From assembly GCF_904424705.1 (NCBI RefSeq), contig NZ_CAJGBF010000018.1:1-64000 (forward strand): a stretch of DNA of 64,000 nucleotides. Reading direction: 5' to 3'. The DNA is from Rossellomorea arthrocnemi. Lineage in GTDB: Bacteria > Bacillota > Bacilli > Bacillales > Bacillaceae_B. Under the pieces are notes generated by a model. It had not been told where the DNA came from and searched no databases. It saw only the letters and a program-made list of their open reading frames with translations. A program made the position numbers and the translations under genes. This document shows, piece after piece, positions 25,709-35,285 of this stretch (position 1 is its first letter; each line of letters starts with the position of its first letter).

Positions 25709-26404
25709 ATGAACCTCTATCAAATTTACAAAAATGAACAATATACGTTACTATTTCGAAGTGTCATGTATTTTCTCATTGGAGTAGGGATGCTTATTGT
25801 GACACAACAATTATATTATTTTCCCCTGCTGATCTTCATCCCTGCGTTTTCAAATCTTTATCTCGGCTATAGTCTTAAGAAGGAACTAAAGAAGGCATTT
25901 CGACTTTATTTTGAAAAAATGCCAGTCTCGGAACATTCACTGGTGGGTGTCCATACGAATGAAGGCTCCTATTACTTAAAGACCAACGGGTGGTCGCACT
26001 ATTTTGTTCAACGTACATCCATGATCAATAACCCTAAGCAATACTTGTTTCACAGAAAGCATAAGCCACCACTATCATTTTCGAAATGGAGCAGAACCAT
26101 AAAGATCGATCATCCTAAGACGAGAATGATGTTTCAACTGAAATATCAGAGCACGACCGCTATCGAGTGGCAGAGTGAACAAGGTGACACGATCCTCATC
26201 TATAAAGGAAACAAGAGATGGATCTTAAACTATAAAGAGAAAAATTATCTGTCCTTACAAAAGGGGTACCTCCCCCAGAGTGTTCAACGGCTGTTCGATT
26301 CACACCACAGTTACGTTTCGTTTTATGAAACGTATAATGAGGAATTGGATTGGCTCCTGATCTTTCTATGGTACGTAGACAGGGATTATTTTCTCACATC
26401 ATAG
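25709..26404 (+). CDS. membrane-anchored protein of unknown function
   Basis: The 231-residue protein has two hydrophobic segments (about 15-35 and 38-55) and a soluble C-terminal domain rich in Tyr, Trp and Lys. I do not recognise a family. GAAAGGACG lies upstream of the ATG. It is a single gene before the copper-storage-type gene, with a hairpin at neither end that is clear. Confidence 0.65.
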   Translation: MNLYQIYKNEQYTLLFRSVMYFLIGVGMLIVTQQLYYFPLLIFIPAFSNLYLGYSLKKELKKAFRLYFEKMPVSEHSLVGVHTNEGSYYLKTNGWSHYFVQRTSMINNPKQYLFHRKHKPPLSFSKWSRTIKIDHPKTRMMFQLKYQSTTAIEWQSEQGDTILIYKGNKRWILNYKEKNYLSLQKGYLPQSVQRLFDSHHSYVSFYETYNEELDWLLIFLWYVDRDYFLTS

Positions 26405-26461
26405 CTCATCCTTTTTCCCGGATAGGGGTACACTAAAAAGGGAAATTACGGAGGTGCTACG

Positions 26462-26785
26462 ATGAACGCTGACTACAATTCATGTTTATCGGCTTTAGAA
26501 CGGTGTAAGGAAGCATGTAATGTATGTTTTCACGCATCCTTAAAGGAAGAAAAACCCATGATGATGTGTATTGAATATGATCGGGAGTGCGCAGATATAT
26601 GTTCGTATACAATCAATGCCATCGAGCGGAGTAGTAAATTTGTTCAACAAATGCTGACTCTCTGTGCGGAAATCTGTGATGCGTGCGGAACAGAATGCAA
26701 TTCCCATGACCAGCATCATTGTAAAGACTGCGCAATAGCTTGTTTTGAATGTGCGGAAGAATGCAGAAAGCTATTAGCACAATAA
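26462..26785 (+). CDS. four-helix-bundle copper-storage-type protein (DUF326, Csp3/YhjQ-like)
   Basis: The 107-residue protein carries at least 16 cysteines spread at regular intervals on predicted helices (CLSALERCKEACNVCF, CAEICDACGTEC, CKDCAIACFECAEECR), the pattern of copper-storing Csp proteins, in which the Cys thiols line a four-helix bundle and bind many Cu(I). There is no signal peptide, so it is probably cytosolic. GGAGGTG stands before the ATG; a terminator follows. Confidence 0.85.
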   Translation: MNADYNSCLSALERCKEACNVCFHASLKEEKPMMMCIEYDRECADICSYTINAIERSSKFVQQMLTLCAEICDACGTECNSHDQHHCKDCAIACFECAEECRKLLAQ

Positions 26786-26789
26786 ACGG

Positions 26790-26830
26790 AGGATGCTTCT
26801 ATCCAGTAGAAGCATTCTTCTTTATTCATG
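26790..26830 (+). terminator. terminator of the copper-storage-type gene
   Basis: ATGCTTCTA and TAGAAGCAT pair around a short loop, followed by TCTTCTTTATTC. Confidence 0.75.
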
Positions 26831-26933
26831 AAGTTCATTCTGGACAGTTTCCTGTGTCCTTCAATCATGAACAGATAGGTGTTTCTAATACCATATTCTA
26901 AAGATTAATACAAAAATAAAATTTTAGGACTCC

Positions 26934-26962
26934 TTACATGATTTCAGTTAAGAAACTATGAT
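26934..26962 (+). promoter_or_regulatory. sigma-A promoter of the riboflavin operon
   Basis: TTACAT (26934-26939), a 17-base spacer and TATGAT (26957-26962) stand just upstream of the FMN riboswitch. Confidence 0.6.
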
Positions 26963-26986
26963 AGAATAATGATAATCGAATAGGTT

Positions 26987-27123
26987 TCCTTCGGGGCAGG
27001 GTGGAATTCCCTACCGGCGGTGATGAGCAAATGCTCTCAGTCCGTGACCCGGCTAATAGATATTAGACGGTGGATTTGGTGAAACTCCAAAGCCGACAGT
27101 GAAAGTCTGGATGGGAGAAGGAA
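26987..27123 (+). promoter_or_regulatory. FMN riboswitch (RFN element)
   Basis: The conserved RFN blocks are all present in order: cttcggggcaggg at the start, ctaccggcggtgat, cagtccgtgaccc, the agccgacagtga segment and the closing gatgggagaagg. FMN binding switches the transcript into the downstream terminator (27230-27266), lowering synthesis and, in the case of ribDEBAH, closing the feedback loop. Confidence 0.95.
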
Positions 27124-27229
27124 CGGCAGTATTTAGTTGGTGCAGATGAAAGAAGTCCAGTTAGAATCCATGGATGATTTTTTCTTTTAAAACACCAAAT
27201 TAAATGCTTTATTTAGTCATGCCAACTTC

Positions 27230-27266
27230 CCCCAAGTAAAAACGTTACTTGGGGTTTCTTTATTTC
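27230..27266 (+). terminator. FMN-controlled terminator upstream of ribD
   Basis: CCCCAAGTAA (27230-27239) pairs with TTACTTGGGG (27245-27254), followed by TTTCTTTATTT. It is the expression platform of the riboswitch. Confidence 0.85.
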
Positions 27267-27301
27267 TAAATAGATTTTTGTAAAGAAGGGAGGAATTTCA
27301 A

Positions 27302-28396
27302 TTGGATTATACTCATTATATGAAGCTTGCCCTTTCAATGGCTGAGTCTACCCAGGGTCAGACCTCTCCAAATCCTATGGTAGGAGCTGTAGTGGTTAAA
27401 AATGGAGAAATTGTCGGGATGGGTGCTCATCTGAAAGCGGGAAAAGGTCATGCAGAAGTACATGCCATAAAGACTGCAGGAGACAAAGCGAAAGGAAGCG
27501 ACGTTTACATTACCCTTGAACCGTGTTCCCACTACGGGAAAACACCTCCCTGCTCACGATTGCTTATCTCGAGCGGTGTAAAGAGAGTCCATATCGCCAC
27601 CCGGGATCCAAATCCTTTAGTAGCTGGACGGGGAATTCAACAGTTGAGAGATGCAGGCATTGAAGTAGTCGTTGGGGAGCTTGAGGAAGAAGCCCGCGAA
27701 CTAAATAAGCACTTTTTTCATTTCATTCAAAATGGTAGCCCATATGTTACGCTAAAAACAGCCGTAACATTAGACGGGAAAACCGCTTCAGCTTCAGGAG
27801 ACAGCAAATGGATTACTTCTGAAGCCTCAAGAACCGATGTCCACTATGATCGTCACCGGCATGACGCGATATTAGTAGGAGTCAATACTGTTATTCAAGA
27901 TAACCCACACCTTACCACCCGTTTGCCCCAAGGTGGAAAAAACCCCATTCGAATCATATTAGATACCTTTTTACGTACACCGATCCACTCTCATGTCGTG
28001 GAGGATTTAGAAAGTAGAACCATCATCTTTACAGGCAATTCAGTCAACGAAGAACAAAAGAAACCCTTTATCGACAGAGGATGTGAAATCATTTCTCTGA
28101 CAGAAGAAAAGATAGGTATTCACACTGTCCTAAAAGAACTCGGTACCAGGAATATTGTTTCCCTATATGTAGAAGGTGGTTCTGCCATTCATTCCGCTTT
28201 TTTAAAAAACAAAGCCTTTCAGGAATTGATAATGTATATGTCCCCGAAGCTTGTAGGCGGGAACACTGCCCTTCCTAGTTTTGGAGGAGAAGGATTCCCG
28301 ACCATTGCAGAAGGGTTGGAAATGGAGATAGCCACCGTTGATCGTGTAGGAGAAGATATCAAAATTGTAGCACTGCCTAAAAGTGAACCTATGTGA
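27302..28396 (+). CDS. ribD: RibD: riboflavin deaminase/reductase
   Basis: RibD carries out the deamination and reduction steps of riboflavin synthesis. The 364-residue protein has the zinc deaminase site (GHAEVHAI, then PCSHYGKTPPC) in the N-terminal half and the NADPH-dependent reductase (LDGKTASASGDSKWI, VEGGSAIHSAF) in the C-terminal half. TTG start at 27302 after GGGAGGAA; a later ATG is not better placed. First gene of ribDEBAH, behind an FMN riboswitch. Confidence 0.95.
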   Translation: MDYTHYMKLALSMAESTQGQTSPNPMVGAVVVKNGEIVGMGAHLKAGKGHAEVHAIKTAGDKAKGSDVYITLEPCSHYGKTPPCSRLLISSGVKRVHIATRDPNPLVAGRGIQQLRDAGIEVVVGELEEEARELNKHFFHFIQNGSPYVTLKTAVTLDGKTASASGDSKWITSEASRTDVHYDRHRHDAILVGVNTVIQDNPHLTTRLPQGGKNPIRIILDTFLRTPIHSHVVEDLESRTIIFTGNSVNEEQKKPFIDRGCEIISLTEEKIGIHTVLKELGTRNIVSLYVEGGSAIHSAFLKNKAFQELIMYMSPKLVGGNTALPSFGGEGFPTIAEGLEMEIATVDRVGEDIKIVALPKSEPM

Positions 28397-28409
28397 TAGG
28401 GGGAGAAGG

Positions 28410-29066
28410 ATGTTTACAGGAATCATTGAAGAAATTGGATCAATCGAACATATAAAGAAATCTTCCGCTTCCATGGAACTGACGATTACCGCGAGCGGCA
28501 TCCTCGAAGATGTCCATATCGGGGACAGCATCAGTGTAAACGGGGTTTGTTTAACCGTCACTTCATTCAGCACACGACAGTTCCGTGTTGACATAATGCC
28601 TGAAACCTTTGAGGGGACAACATTGCAGACCCTTTCCAGTGGTTCGAAAGTGAACCTTGAGAGAGCCATGGCAGCAAACGGTCGATTCGGAGGGCATTTC
28701 GTCAACGGTCATGTAGATGGGATCGGTACCATTATGAGGATAGAGAAAGTGGAAAATGCCTGGTATATGGACATCTCCATTCCGGCACATCAGAGTCATT
28801 TGTTCATCATGAAGGGATCTGTCGCAATAGACGGCACTTCCCTTACCATATTCGATGTTAAAAATAATTCGATAACCATATCGTTGATTCCTCAAACGAG
28901 AGGAGACACAGTGTTAGGTGAGAAGAAAGTAGGAGATCGTGTCAATATTGAATGTGACATGATGGCAAAGTATTTTCATCGCTTCTATGAAGCGAGGGAA
29001 CAGTCAAAAAGCACGTCAAACACCATCAGCTATGATTTTTTAACTCAAAATGGTTTCGCTGACTAA
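28410..29066 (+). CDS. ribE: riboflavin synthase, alpha subunit
   Basis: Riboflavin synthase dismutates two lumazines to riboflavin. The 218-residue protein has two lumazine-binding repeats, starting [12 protein letters not shown] and, in the second, [14 protein letters not shown]. The ATG at 28410 follows AGGGGGAGAAGG; an upstream ATG at 28383 has no site. Second gene of the operon, 13 bases after ribD. Confidence 0.95.
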   Translation: MFTGIIEEIGSIEHIKKSSASMELTITASGILEDVHIGDSISVNGVCLTVTSFSTRQFRVDIMPETFEGTTLQTLSSGSKVNLERAMAANGRFGGHFVNGHVDGIGTIMRIEKVENAWYMDISIPAHQSHLFIMKGSVAIDGTSLTIFDVKNNSITISLIPQTRGDTVLGEKKVGDRVNIECDMMAKYFHRFYEAREQSKSTSNTISYDFLTQNGFAD

Positions 29067-29082
29067 GAGGAGGGGTTGCCCC

Positions 29083-30276
29083 ATGTTTAATAAGATTGAA
29101 GAAGCACTGGAAGATTTACAAGCAGGTAAAGTTGTCATTGTCGTCGATGATGAAAATCGCGAAAATGAAGGAGACTTTATTGCCCTCTCTGATAAAGCAA
29201 CACCTGAAGTCATTAATTTTATGGCAAAAGAGGGAAGGGGCTTGATATGTGCACCGATAACCGAAGATCTTGCACAAAAGTTAAAGCTTTCACCAATGAC
29301 GACGTCAAACACCGATCCCCATGGAACGGCCTTTACCATTTCTGTTGATCATAAATCGGCAACGACTGGGATCAGTGCTTTTGAAAGATCTGCTACGATT
29401 CAGGAATTACTAAATCCCGCTTCAGCGCCGGAAGATTTCAAAAGGCCGGGACATGTGTTTCCCCTCGTCGCCAAAAAAGGCGGGGTATTAAAAAGGGCTG
29501 GCCACACAGAAGCAGCCATCGATTTGGCGGTTCTCTCAGGGGCACATCCATCAGGTGTCATTTGTGAAATTATGAATGAAGACGGAACGATGGCGAGGGT
29601 GCCGGAATTAATGGAACTTGCCGATAAGTGGGAGCTAAAGATCATCTCTATTGAAGACCTGATCCGGTATAGAAGGAAAAAGGAGAAGCTTGTGACAAGA
29701 GAAGTGGAGATTGAGCTTCCTACTGAATTCGGAAACTTCAAAGCGGTAGCTTATACGGAAAACCTTACTGGAAAAGAGCATATCGCCCTTGTGAAGGGTG
29801 TATGGTCTGAGGATGAAGACGTGCTTGTCAGGGTGCACTCTGAATGCCTGACAGGAGACGTATTTGGATCAAATCGCTGTGACTGTGGGCCGCAGCTCGC
29901 GACAGCCCTTACCCAGATTGAAGAAGAAGGAAAAGGAGTCCTTCTGTATATGAGGCAAGAGGGACGTGGTATTGGATTAATCAATAAATTAAAAGCCTAT
30001 AAACTCCAGGAAGAAGGCTATGACACCGTTGAAGCCAATCAAAAACTGGGCTTTGGCGACGATTTGAGGGAATATGGAATCGGAGCACAGATATTGAGGG
30101 ATTTAGGCATAACAAAGATGCGTTTATTGACAAATAACCCTCGAAAAATTGCCGGGATCAATGGATACGGATTAGAAATTCTAGATCGTGTACCGATCCA
30201 AATGCCGGCGAAACTTGAAAACGAAAAGTATTTAAAAACAAAGCACGCAAAACTTGGACATATACTTAAATTTTAG
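29083..30276 (+). CDS. ribBA: RibBA: DHBP synthase/GTP cyclohydrolase II
   Basis: This 397-residue bifunctional enzyme makes both precursors. The N-terminal DHBP synthase domain has [13 protein letters not shown] and [11 protein letters not shown]; the C-terminal GTP cyclohydrolase II domain has the zinc cysteines in [17 protein letters not shown] and then [16 protein letters not shown]. The ATG at 29083 follows AAGAGGAGGGG. Third gene of the operon. Confidence 0.95.
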   Translation: MFNKIEEALEDLQAGKVVIVVDDENRENEGDFIALSDKATPEVINFMAKEGRGLICAPITEDLAQKLKLSPMTTSNTDPHGTAFTISVDHKSATTGISAFERSATIQELLNPASAPEDFKRPGHVFPLVAKKGGVLKRAGHTEAAIDLAVLSGAHPSGVICEIMNEDGTMARVPELMELADKWELKIISIEDLIRYRRKKEKLVTREVEIELPTEFGNFKAVAYTENLTGKEHIALVKGVWSEDEDVLVRVHSECLTGDVFGSNRCDCGPQLATALTQIEEEGKGVLLYMRQEGRGIGLINKLKAYKLQEEGYDTVEANQKLGFGDDLREYGIGAQILRDLGITKMRLLTNNPRKIAGINGYGLEILDRVPIQMPAKLENEKYLKTKHAKLGHILKF

Positions 30277-30288
30277 GAGGAACACAAA

Positions 30289-30759
30289 ATGAAAACAATT
30301 TATGAGGGTAATTTAGTAGGATCAGGGTTAAGAGTTGCTATTGTCGTTTCACGTTTCAATGAATTCATCACATCTAAGCTGTTAGGTGGAGCGGAAGATG
30401 CTTTAAAGCGACACGGAGTTGAATTGGGAGATGTCTCTGTCACGTGGGTTCCAGGAGCATTTGAAATACCCATGATCGCTAAAAAGCTTGCCCGTTCAGG
30501 AAATTACGATGCCGTTATTACACTTGGAACAGTCATCCGAGGAGCAACCGCTCATTTTGAATACGTAAGCGGAGAGGTGGCGAAAGGAGTTGCCAACCTC
30601 AGCCTGCAGGAAGAGGTACCCGTCATTTTTGGAGTACTGACAACAGACACAATCGAGCAGGCAATCGAAAGAGCCGGTACAAAAGCCGGGAACAAAGGAT
30701 GGGAAGCCGCAGTATCAGCTATTGAAATGGCCAACCTGATCCGCGAAATCGATAAGTAA
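30289..30759 (+). CDS. ribH: RibH: 6,7-dimethyl-8-ribityllumazine synthase
   Basis: The 156-residue protein matches lumazine synthase: [28 protein letters not shown], then [14 protein letters not shown] (active-site region) and [15 protein letters not shown]. It condenses the RibBA and RibD products. AGGAGG precedes the ATG. Last gene of the operon, followed by a terminator. Confidence 0.95.
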   Translation: MKTIYEGNLVGSGLRVAIVVSRFNEFITSKLLGGAEDALKRHGVELGDVSVTWVPGAFEIPMIAKKLARSGNYDAVITLGTVIRGATAHFEYVSGEVAKGVANLSLQEEVPVIFGVLTTDTIEQAIERAGTKAGNKGWEAAVSAIEMANLIREIDK

Positions 30760-30767
30760 GAAATCGA

Positions 30768-30808
30768 AAAGCCTTGCTCCTGACATTTCTGGAGACAAGG
30801 CTTTTTTT
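30768..30808 (+). terminator. terminator of the rib operon
   Basis: AAAGCCTTG and CAAGGCTTT pair, with an inner TCC/GGA, and are followed by a run of eight T residues. Confidence 0.9.
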
Positions 30809-30885
30809 TAAGGGACGGACCTTGGGAAATGTATAAAGTAAAGTCTATATTGTATAGTTCCACGTTTAGCGCTTGAAAATACATA

Positions 30886-30914
30886 TTGGCAAACGTCAGA
30901 CCTTTTGCTAAAAT
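30886..30914 (+). promoter_or_regulatory. sigma-A promoter of the purine permease gene
   Basis: TTGGCA (30886-30891), exactly 17 bases, then TAAAAT (30909-30914). A leader hairpin (GCTCC..GGAGC, about 30925-30948) follows. I searched for and did not find the purine riboswitch core. Confidence 0.65.
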
Positions 30915-30985
30915 AGTATTTTGTGGCTCCCCTTTAATAGGGAGGAGCGGGTAGGGAGAGGGCAGTTTTATAGGAAGATTATAAT

Positions 30986-32275
30986 ATGAAAGCACGTGGA
31001 GGTATATTTCAGTTAAAGAATCACGGTACCACGATGAAGCAGGAGATGATGGCAGGTGCTATCGGTTATTTTACGATTGTCTACATTATCGCTGTGAATG
31101 CTTTAATTCTTTCTGAAGCTGGAATTCCATTTGAAGGAGCGGTTATGGCAACGATACTTGCTTCCTTCGTCGGATGTTTGGTGATGGCCTTTTGGGCAAA
31201 TGCACCGATCCTTTTGGTTCCAGGCATGGGAATTAATGCGATGTTTACGTTCACCCTCGTTAAATCATCTGGCCTTACGTGGCAGGAAGCTTTAGCTGTC
31301 GTAGTGATTTCAGGCATACTCTTTATGATTATTGCATTTACAAAGCTTTCAAAAGTATTATCGGAAGCCATTCCCAAAACATTAAAAGAAGCCATTACCG
31401 TAGGATTAGGGATGTTTTTGATGTTTATCGGTCTTGAAAAAGGCGGTCTCATTCAAAGAGGGGACAGTGCCATTATCATGATTGGTGATTTTGGGGAACT
31501 GAAGGTGTTGGCAACGGTGCTGACATTCCTGGTAACGATTTTTCTTTTTATTCGCAATGTAAAAGGTCAATTTTTATGGAGTATAGCTTTCGGAACCATC
31601 CTGGGATTCATCTTTGGCATTGAACCGTCGATTCAATCAAGTTCTTTCCAATTAAGTGAATACAGTCAGGTTTTCGGTCAAATATCCTTTAGTGCCATTA
31701 TGGAGATACCGTTTTGGATTGCGGTTTTTTCCGTCACAATGGTCTTGGTATTTGAAAACATTGGTCTCGTTCATGGACATATGGATATGATCGATCAACC
31801 TCATAAATATCCCAAAGCCTTTCAGGCAAATGCTTTTTCAGCCTTTACATCTGGATTTTTTGGGACAAGTCCCACTGTCTCGACTGTCGAAAGTGCTGCA
31901 GCCATGACAGCAGGTGGCAGAACTGGCTTGACGAGTTTGACGACGGGTGTTTTATTTTTGGGATCTGTGTTGTTTATTCCGTATTTAAAGTGGATTCCTG
32001 ATCATGCCATCGCCCCGATTCTCATCATCATCGGAGGCTTGATGATTCAAAATATCAGGCATATGGATCTTCGTGATCTGACAGAGGCATTTCCCGCCAT
32101 TTTTATTATCGCGATGATTCCGTTTACGTACAGTATTGCGGACGGGATTGCCATCGGGTTTATTCTGTATCCAGTTTTGAAATTGGCAACAGGAAAAGCA
32201 CGAGAAGTATCCATTCCTCTATATATTATCGCTGCTTTGTTTCTAATGAATTTCTTTGTTCATTCGATCCATTAA
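30986..32275 (+). CDS. NCS2 (AzgA-type) purine permease
   Basis: A 429-residue permease of the AzgA branch of NCS2 (PbuG/PbuO group): FTIVYIIAVNALILSEAGIP, LVPGMGINAMFTFTL, FGTSPTVSTVESAAAMTAGG and the C-terminal helices. Its substrate is likely guanine, hypoxanthine or adenine. GAAGATT gives only a weak ribosome site before the ATG. A long terminator follows. Confidence 0.85.
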   Translation: MKARGGIFQLKNHGTTMKQEMMAGAIGYFTIVYIIAVNALILSEAGIPFEGAVMATILASFVGCLVMAFWANAPILLVPGMGINAMFTFTLVKSSGLTWQEALAVVVISGILFMIIAFTKLSKVLSEAIPKTLKEAITVGLGMFLMFIGLEKGGLIQRGDSAIIMIGDFGELKVLATVLTFLVTIFLFIRNVKGQFLWSIAFGTILGFIFGIEPSIQSSSFQLSEYSQVFGQISFSAIMEIPFWIAVFSVTMVLVFENIGLVHGHMDMIDQPHKYPKAFQANAFSAFTSGFFGTSPTVSTVESAAAMTAGGRTGLTSLTTGVLFLGSVLFIPYLKWIPDHAIAPILIIIGGLMIQNIRHMDLRDLTEAFPAIFIIAMIPFTYSIADGIAIGFILYPVLKLATGKAREVSIPLYIIAALFLMNFFVHSIH

Positions 32276-32287
32276 AAGCTGAAAAGG

Positions 32288-32357
32288 ACTCAAGTGGAGT
32301 TGCCCATCATTCCGAGAAAAATCGTGGTGATGGCTATCTACTTGGGTTTTTCATATT
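32288..32357 (+). terminator. long terminator after the purine permease gene
   Basis: ACTCAAGTGGAGTTGCCCATCA and TGATGGCTATCTACTTGGGT pair imperfectly, followed by TTTTC. Confidence 0.75.
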
Positions 32358-32533
32358 TGGCATAAAAACCACTCCCTTTCATCAGGAATGACTTCGACCC
32401 TACCCTTTAATTTTACAACAACTGCCAAATTTCGTGGACTTTTCACATGATTATTGTTATTATTAACATAAAATATGAAACTTTTTGACTATTTATATAT
32501 ATGTTGATCAGGGATAAAGCAGGAGTGATTTTG

Positions 32534-33778
32534 ATGGAAGTATTTGTAGCCAGGCAGCCTATTTTTGATCGTAATCAACAAACGGTGGCGTATGAGCTTC
32601 TTTACAGGAACAATGAAATAAATATGTTTCCTGATATCGATGGGGACCAGGCAACTGCGGATGTTATCATAAACAGTTATTTGAATATTGGTCTTGAAAG
32701 CCTGTCAGCCGGTAAACCCTGTTTTATTAATTTTACAGAAAATCTTCTTAAGCTGAGAGTCCCGACATACTTTAATCCAAGGGAAATAGTCGTGGAGATT
32801 CTCGAAAGTGTGATTCCGGATCCTGATGTACTTTTGGTTTGTACAGAATTAAAAGAATTGGGATATAAAATTGCATTGGACGATTTCATATTTAATGAAT
32901 TGAATCCATATTACAGGGATTTGATGAAATTAGCGGACTATGTGAAGGTCGATTTCATGAATACGACTGAAGACGAACGGAGCAGTATTGAAATACTTTC
33001 CAGTTTATTGGGATATAGGCTTCTCGCAGAAAAAGTAGAGACAGAGGGACAATATGAAGAAGCAATGGAGAAGGGGTATCATTATTATCAAGGGTATTTC
33101 TTCAGTAAGCCGAAGATTATAGCCACTCATGATGTCCCAACGTATTTTCACTCTTATTATTCCATTATACAGAGTCTTGAAATGACCGAACCGAGCATTG
33201 ACAGGATTAGTCAGTTGATTGAACAGGACCTTTCCCTATCGTATAAATTGTTAAAATTGATCAACTCCCCTGCTTACCGCCCAAAGCATAAGATTCATTC
33301 TATTCGTCAGGCCATTGTTCTTTTAGGTCTCCTGGAAATCAAGCGATGGATATACGTATTGGCTGTCAGGGAACAGGTGGGAAAAAGGAGACAACTGGAA
33401 AATGAAGTGATTACATTATGTTTAACGAGGGCTAAGATGTGTGAGCTGCTCGCAGAAAAACATAACCGGGCATCATTGAAATCAAGTTATTTCCTGACTG
33501 GAATGTTTTCCTTGATGGACACCATTTTATCCATGCCGATTGATCGCATCCTGAAGGATTTGCCTTTGAATGACGATATCTGCAGTGCTTTAACGGGTGC
33601 CAGGAATCACCTTAAGCAGATTCTCGAGCTCGTCGTCTCTATTGAAAAGGCGGAATGGACAAACATTGAACTAAAAATCACTGAATTAAATTTAAATAAA
33701 AGGGATGTGATGGAAAGCTACCATCATTCCTGTAAATGGGCGGAAGAGCTTTTGAACCAGGAAGTGACGGAGGCATGA
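32534..33778 (+). CDS. EAL-HDOD protein, YuxH-like
   Basis: The 414-residue protein resembles B. subtilis YuxH: an EAL domain (about 1-195, with VAYELLYR where the catalytic EAL is expected, EVLE-like and ALDDFIFNE blocks) and an HDOD domain (about 205-400, SLSYKLLKLINSPAYRP). Key c-di-GMP-binding residues look degenerate, so it is probably a non-catalytic receptor or regulator. The ATG at 32534 follows CAGGAGTGA. Confidence 0.85.
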   Translation: MEVFVARQPIFDRNQQTVAYELLYRNNEINMFPDIDGDQATADVIINSYLNIGLESLSAGKPCFINFTENLLKLRVPTYFNPREIVVEILESVIPDPDVLLVCTELKELGYKIALDDFIFNELNPYYRDLMKLADYVKVDFMNTTEDERSSIEILSSLLGYRLLAEKVETEGQYEEAMEKGYHYYQGYFFSKPKIIATHDVPTYFHSYYSIIQSLEMTEPSIDRISQLIEQDLSLSYKLLKLINSPAYRPKHKIHSIRQAIVLLGLLEIKRWIYVLAVREQVGKRRQLENEVITLCLTRAKMCELLAEKHNRASLKSSYFLTGMFSLMDTILSMPIDRILKDLPLNDDICSALTGARNHLKQILELVVSIEKAEWTNIELKITELNLNKRDVMESYHHSCKWAEELLNQEVTEA

Positions 33779-33780
33779 CC

Positions 33781-34077
33781 CTACCATATGGGTTTATATT
33801 CCCCTGGAGTAAGATATTTTCTCTGTGGTTTAATATATCGTTTCAATTCCATGAGAAGCAGCCGCTGCAGGTGTTTTGAAAAAACCTGCCGGGCCACATC
33901 TCGAGGGAAGGGGTAGATCCCGATAGTATTGAATCGTACTCGAAAAAGACCTTCATATAGGAGGTCTTTTTTATCATTGATGATTCGGGCAAGCACAGTC
34001 ACTTCCATGGACTGGTATTCATCACTCGATTCTTCTACTTTATGAACTTGAAAGCGGAAACGGTATTCTTCCTTCAT
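33781..34077 (-). CDS. small conserved cytosolic protein, unknown
   Basis: The 98-residue protein is rich in basic residues and contains RFRFQVHKVE, ARIINDKKDLLYEGLFRVRF and IYPFPRDVARQVFSKHLQRL. Starts at 34122, 34095 and 34083 are also in frame; GGTGAT upstream favours the ATG at 34077. No family recognised. It lies between convergent yuxH-like and divergent dapF genes; its stop is 3 bases from the yuxH stop. Confidence 0.6.
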   Translation of the reverse strand: MKEEYRFRFQVHKVEESSDEYQSMEVTVLARIINDKKDLLYEGLFRVRFNTIGIYPFPRDVARQVFSKHLQRLLLMELKRYIKPQRKYLTPGEYKPIW

Positions 34078-34230
34078 GAACATCACCGTTACCATTGTCT
34101 CCAAATGAAGGGAATAAATCAACTAAGAACCTTTTTTATTGATAAAATATGATTGCGAAAACAGCTTGTTTGTGGCAAGCTAAGACTATTATGAATAGCT
34201 TACTAGTAAATTACCGTGGAGGGATTCACG

Positions 34231-35226
34231 ATGGACTTGAATCTACTAAAATGTCATGGTTCCGGAAATGACTTTTTACTTATTGATGAAATGACGAATG
34301 GATATGATTTTACGGAAGAAGCCAGACAAAATCTTGCCCTTGCATTATGTGATCGTAAGTCGGGTCTCGGGGCAGATGGAATCCTTTTTGTATTATCAAG
34401 CGAAAATTGTGATGCCAAGATGCGTGTTTTCAACGCAGATGGTTCAGAGGCATCTATGTGTGGAAATGGACTGCGATGTGTAGGACGCTATGTTTGTGAG
34501 CTGCTTGACAAAGAGACCATTGTTGTCCAAACGATGAAAGCGGACCTCCGTGTATCTTCACAGGAATCCATTTTTGAGAACATACCGACGTATAATGTTC
34601 AGATTTCTCCTGTCCTTTTTGAGTTGGATCAACTGCCGATGAACATGGATCGTGAGACTTTAGTAAATGACACGATCCCCGGCATATCGGATCGCTTAAC
34701 ATTTTCTGCATTGGCAGTTCCGAACCCTCATTTGATCAGTGTCGTCAGCACAGAGCATATTCTCTCTAATGAGCAGAAGACCATTGCAGAAACGGTGAAT
34801 GGACCCAATAATCTCTTTCCAGATGGGGTCAATGTGAGTTTCGTCCACCCCTTGGAAACCGGATCAATCTATGTCCGGACATTTGAAAGAGGCGTCGGCT
34901 TCACAAATGCATGTGGTACAGCTATGTCTGCTTCGAGTCTTGTCACATGCTTACTGCAGCTGAATGAATTCGGCAAGGAAATCGATGTTTACAATAACGG
35001 AGGAAAAGTACGTGTTGTTGTAAACGATTTGGGTGAAGGCAGATACAATATGGAATTGATTGGAAATGCAACGTATCTGTATCGATCCCGAATTGAATTG
35101 TCCCTTTCCCGCCCCGAGAAGTATTGTGAAGTCTCAAGACAAAACTTCACTGAAGAGGGAACGTATGACCTTTTACAAAAACATGCCAAGTCAATCGTGG
35201 AAAGTAAAGTGTTCATGAGTGCCTGA
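34231..35226 (+). CDS. dapF: diaminopimelate epimerase
   Basis: DapF converts LL- to meso-diaminopimelate for lysine and peptidoglycan. The 331-residue protein has the first active cysteine in MCGNGLRCVGRYV and the second in TNACGTAMSAS, and begins LLKCHGSGNDFLLID. The usual length is about 280; here about 45 extra residues (PEKYCEVSRQNFTEEGTYDL and on) follow the second half. GGAGGG lies before the ATG at 34231. It is a single-gene unit. Confidence 0.9.
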   Translation: MDLNLLKCHGSGNDFLLIDEMTNGYDFTEEARQNLALALCDRKSGLGADGILFVLSSENCDAKMRVFNADGSEASMCGNGLRCVGRYVCELLDKETIVVQTMKADLRVSSQESIFENIPTYNVQISPVLFELDQLPMNMDRETLVNDTIPGISDRLTFSALAVPNPHLISVVSTEHILSNEQKTIAETVNGPNNLFPDGVNVSFVHPLETGSIYVRTFERGVGFTNACGTAMSASSLVTCLLQLNEFGKEIDVYNNGGKVRVVVNDLGEGRYNMELIGNATYLYRSRIELSLSRPEKYCEVSRQNFTEEGTYDLLQKHAKSIVESKVFMSA

Positions 35227-35233
35227 GAAACGA

Positions 35234-35285
35234 AGGAAAGACTAAAAGAGGGTGCCCCTATTTTTTGGGGGTACCCTCTTTTTGA
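35234..35285. terminator. bidirectional terminator between dapF and ligD
   Basis: AAAAGAGGGTGCCCC pairs with GGGGGTACCCTCTTTTT around a T-rich loop. It overlaps the last codons of the convergent ligD gene. Confidence 0.85.

Noticed and set aside
30809..30985. A purine or PreQ1 riboswitch before the purine permease
   Set aside because: The conserved core sequences of both families are missing; only a promoter and a short GCTCC/GGAGC hairpin are visible.
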